Of a stretch of 64,000 nt of DNA, positions 60,950 to 64,000 are shown piece after piece; position 1 is the stretch's first letter; each line of letters starts with the position of its first letter. The position numbers and the translations under genes were made by a program. Below the pieces are notes generated by a model. The model ran no database searches and was not told where the DNA came from. It saw nothing but the letters and a program-made list of their open reading frames with translations. The DNA comes from Gonium pectorale (lineage: Eukaryota; Chlorophyta; Chlorophyceae; Chlamydomonadales; Volvocaceae), in contig LSYV01000003.1 of NCBI GenBank assembly GCA_001584585.1, forward strand, positions 3,939,038 to 4,003,037. The letters are read 5' to 3'.

Positions 60950-63217
60950 TTAGTAGGCCACGTTGCTCGACGGAAGTAGCACTTCATCCGGCAGGCGTAC
61001 GCCCTTGGTGAGTACCAGCCCATTCGCCGTCGTCACTTTAATGGCTGCGGCGCCAGAGCCTCTGTCGTCTTCCTCATCATCAGCATCCATTTGCGCCTGC
61101 CGCTGCAGCTCCAGCGCCTCCAAACGGTCAAGAATGCTCAGTCGATCGGATGGATCGGCGGCGGGGGCCGCGACCGGCGCCGCGGCGTCGTTGGACGGGG
61201 CTTGCGTCGATGGCGTAGAGGCAGCGGCCGGGGCGGTCGCGGCCGCAGACCCGGGCGGCTTGCTGCTGCTGCTGCCCGGGCGCAATGCGGACGTGGGTCT
61301 GGAGCCGAGGGGCTCCTGCCCCGACGTCGAGGGGCGTGGTCCGTCTGCCGGCACTGCACAGGTTGGCGGTTTCAGGGCACAGGTTCAATAATGAACTGCC
61401 ATGCAACAACAGTCTGCCGTCCGGCGACCAAGCCAATCATGGGCGGGTGGAGCGCCCCGTACAGGTGTTGCAAGTGTGCAGGTCCTCGGGCTGTACCCTC
61501 GGCAAGTCGGCATGCACTGCCAGTTGACGGGCAGGCGACGTTAACGTCCCAGCGCCCTCGTGTCCCGTTCAGTTCAAGCCTGCGCCCGCAAGTACGGGTG
61601 TCCGACAGACCCGACGCAACGAATAACACGTACCCCCGGCCGCCAGCTGCCCCGCCTGTCGGGAGGTTGTGTTTATGACCAGTTTGTCGAACAGCGACAG
61701 AGGTCGCCCCGAGCCGGGCCGAGTGGAAGCGGGCCGCGCATCCGTCTGCACCTCAAGCGTGGCGGCGGACACAGGGCGCCGGCCGCTGGGCCCCGAGCCG
61801 GCGCCCAAGGTGCTGGTGCCTGTAACGCGGGAAAGTGGAACGCGGGCTATAAAGACAAGCGCAGTCGGCTTATGGGCCGGGAAGCAGCACGCAAAGTAGA
61901 TCCGCGATCCCTACGGCCCCTTGCCGTCTCCGAACGAGGCTCCTCGATTCCCGTCTGAAATGAATATCGGCTATCACCAGACTACGTGCCCAAGACCGCA
62001 CAATCCGCCCTCGCGCCTCCCCGGGCTCAGGCCACATATGGTACCTGCGGCGCCCCCGTCTGGCTCCTCCGTATCACCCCGGTTGGCTTTCCGCCACTCG
62101 TTGAGCGCCTCCAGGAAGGAGCGGTGGCTGTCCGCCTCACTGAACGCGCCGCCCGCTAGGCCGGGGCCATCGTCGGTGCCGCACGACATGCCGCCGCCAC
62201 CACCGCTGCTGGGGCGCTGTGAGCCGCCGACCTGGGCCCGACAGGGAGCACCCGCACACGCAGGACAAGTCACGGAGGGTAGACAGAAGGGTTGTATGCC
62301 CACACCGTGTATCCCCGACTACGGTTCCCTTCGCTCGCATAACAGCTACTAGGACCCCCTTGCGCCTTCCATGAAAAGGGTGCACGTTCTTGTGCGAGGA
62401 CGGGCGCGCAATGTGCATCCAAACCTTGAGCTACGCCCAGCCCAGCACGTGCCTGCATGCCGCCAGGCCTCCCGCTGGCGGAGACCGCCGCCGCTGAGCC
62501 CGCACCCGCCCCTGAAGCGGAGCGCCCAGAGGAGAGACGGCTGCTGGTAACGGAGGGGAGGTCCACGGGTTCTGTTGCCCGGCCCGACTGGCTCCGTGCC
62601 GACGCCGGCGGGGATCTGCTGCTGGAGGCCGCGCCGCTGTGGCTGGCGCTGCCGCCTGGGAGCACGCAAGGGCCCAGAGCATAACATAGCAACTTGCGGA
62701 AAGGATATGGACGGGGCGCGAGTGGGACAACGCGGATACAATGTTTGGAATCAAGCGGTAACCCAGGGGCACATGGATTTGGGACGGCAAACGGGGAGAC
62801 CAGGGACTGGGATGCGCTGCCGCGCTGCAGGGCCTCACCGGCGGCGCTTGTGCCCTCGCCTGGACCCTTCCCCTTCACGTTTGGTTTGATGCCGCCAGTA
62901 GCCGAACCGTTGCGCCAGATGGAGCCACCAGCCGCGTTGGCCCTGCACACGCAACCGGGGCGGCATGGGAGGATAGCGGGTGAGCCGCGGACGAGTCAAA
63001 TGGACGGAAGGGTCAAGATACGCACATAAGCGCCTCGCGCTTCGCTCGCTCCTTCTCCATGGCCTTACGCAGCTCCGCCAGTTTTGCCTGCGCAACACCG
63101 GGTCGACACGCACTTAAGCAGCCCGCACAGCCGCAATGCGTGTTCCGATACGACCGATACCTCCATAGCCGCTGCTTCCGCGCTGAGGACAGCGGGTTTG
63201 GCGACCTTCGGTGCCAT
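60950..63217 (-). CDS. 400-aa Ser/Gly/Ala-rich protein, unknown function
   Basis: Seven exons (minus strand) close in phase: 63217-63161, 63087-63026, 62942-62839, 62655-62453, 62231-62045, 61819-61634 and 61353-60950. The N-terminus has a short charged helix, EAKLAELRKAMEKERAKREA. The middle is disordered Ser/Gly/Ala-rich sequence. A conserved-looking core reads SEADSHRSFLEALNEWRKAN (about 190-210), a helix of the FLEALxxWR type that also occurs in several flagellar and zinc-binding-box proteins. SRPGSGRPLSLFDKL-like basic stretches follow. The C-terminus has an acidic coiled segment, DRLSILDRLEALELQRQAQM, and ends LPDEVLLPSSNVAY. I do not recognise the family. Intron 4 (62452-62232) has a GC donor with hexamer GCACGT, the same hexamer as in the coiled-coil gene at 16405. 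Confidence 0.72.
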
Positions 63218-64000
63218 GCTGCCTTCCCGCTTCTCTCCCCGCGTCAATCAGTCCTTGAATTACGAGAAAAATGTAAGACGCGTTGCGGATAGGCGAAGCG
63301 AATCAATTCTGCAAGGTGTCTGCGCGACGAAAGACCGCTACTCGGCTACCGCCCGGCATAACGCGAATCACGGAGTCATAGGTACAGCTGTTTGATAGAT
63401 GTTTTAGCGATGAGCCACAACAAGCAGTGTCTCGCGCCTTTTGGCAATACTTGCGACCTAGAGAGATAGTGGCAGCTTTGCTAAGTTGTTGCTTCGACAC
63501 CCATTTGCTTGGCATCACTTACAGAACGGCGTTTGACAAACCAAGAGCAGTGCAACACCCTGTCGTACCTGCATCGGGGGGCAGCACACGCGACCGCGCA
63601 ACCGCGCAGGGGGCAGGGGCTCCAGCAGGGCAGGCTCCTGCACATCCGTTGCTCTCTGGGGAGATGGGTCACTCGCTGTGCCCTCACCTTTCACAAACGA
63701 GCGGGCGTGCTTACACACCCACCAACCGGCCAACCCCCGCCCCAACCCTCGGACTCGCACCTCCACAAAGTCCTTCGAGCGCGAGTGTGTTCCAATGGAA
63801 ACCAAAAATACAGGTGGAGTTAAAACATATCGGACCCCCATGGGAAGGTCTAAGGGTCGGCCAACTTGTTTTGAGGACAGGGTACCTCTCGCGCTCTGCG
63901 TGCCGCCCCTAGGCGCGAGGTGGCAGAAAAAAGAGAAAAGTGCAGACGGGTGGCAGACCACGGCAGACCTAATAGAACGTGCGGGGGTAATAATCATGTC
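63218..64000. other. Upstream region of the 400-aa gene and window end
   Basis: Promoter of the minus-strand gene just above 63217. The rest shows no exon-like block, RNA gene or repeat that I can support. Confidence 0.35.

Overview
The window looks like nuclear DNA of a green alga of the order Chlamydomonadales (Chlamydomonas or volvocine lineage). Genes are intron-dense with GT-AG introns of roughly 60-600 bp and GC-rich coding exons. Candidate poly(A) signals are of the TGTAA type, a tRNA gene carries an intron, and gene content is plant/algal: a PsbP-domain lumen protein with a twin-arginine transit peptide, a TEY-type plant MAP kinase and complex III core 2. Exon borders were found by reading both strands for splice sites and checking that codon phase closes from exon to exon; no transcript data were available.

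Left part (1-24.9 kb): the 3' part of KRR1 (341-2987, +), which is cut by the window edge. A repeat-rich island follows (3.5-5.3 kb) with an intron-bearing tRNA-Gln, three copies of a dispersed repeat, a LINE 3' fragment framed by a 17-bp inverted repeat, and a tRNA-derived SINE-like stretch. Then come a MAP kinase (6380-8469, +), a PsbP-domain lumen protein (9595-11379, -), an unrecognised and frame-broken locus (12374-13831, -), a 1010-aa coiled-coil protein (14283-18750, +), a LysM-thioredoxin membrane protein (19791-22231, -), and a conserved nuclear-type protein with a frame break (22770-24903, +).

Right part (25-64 kb): a predicted secreted protein of unknown family (25281-28800, -), the ribonucleotide reductase small subunit with a long N-terminal extension (31228-34973, -), an EF-hand coiled-coil protein (36245-38254, +), a class-3-lipase-like protein whose catalytic serine is replaced by lysine (39994-43598, -), a 3138-aa low-complexity protein (44072-54553, +), a 151-aa coiled-coil protein (55773-57466, -), complex III core 2 QCR2 (58137-59594, +), and a 400-aa serine/glycine-rich protein (60950-63217, -).

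The genes do not form one pathway. Several are head-to-head pairs sharing a 0.4-1.3 kb intergenic region. The best leads for something new are the LysM-thioredoxin fusion, the serine-less lipase homologue, the secreted protein with repeated modules, the giant protein, and four GC-AG introns among about 66 inferred ones.
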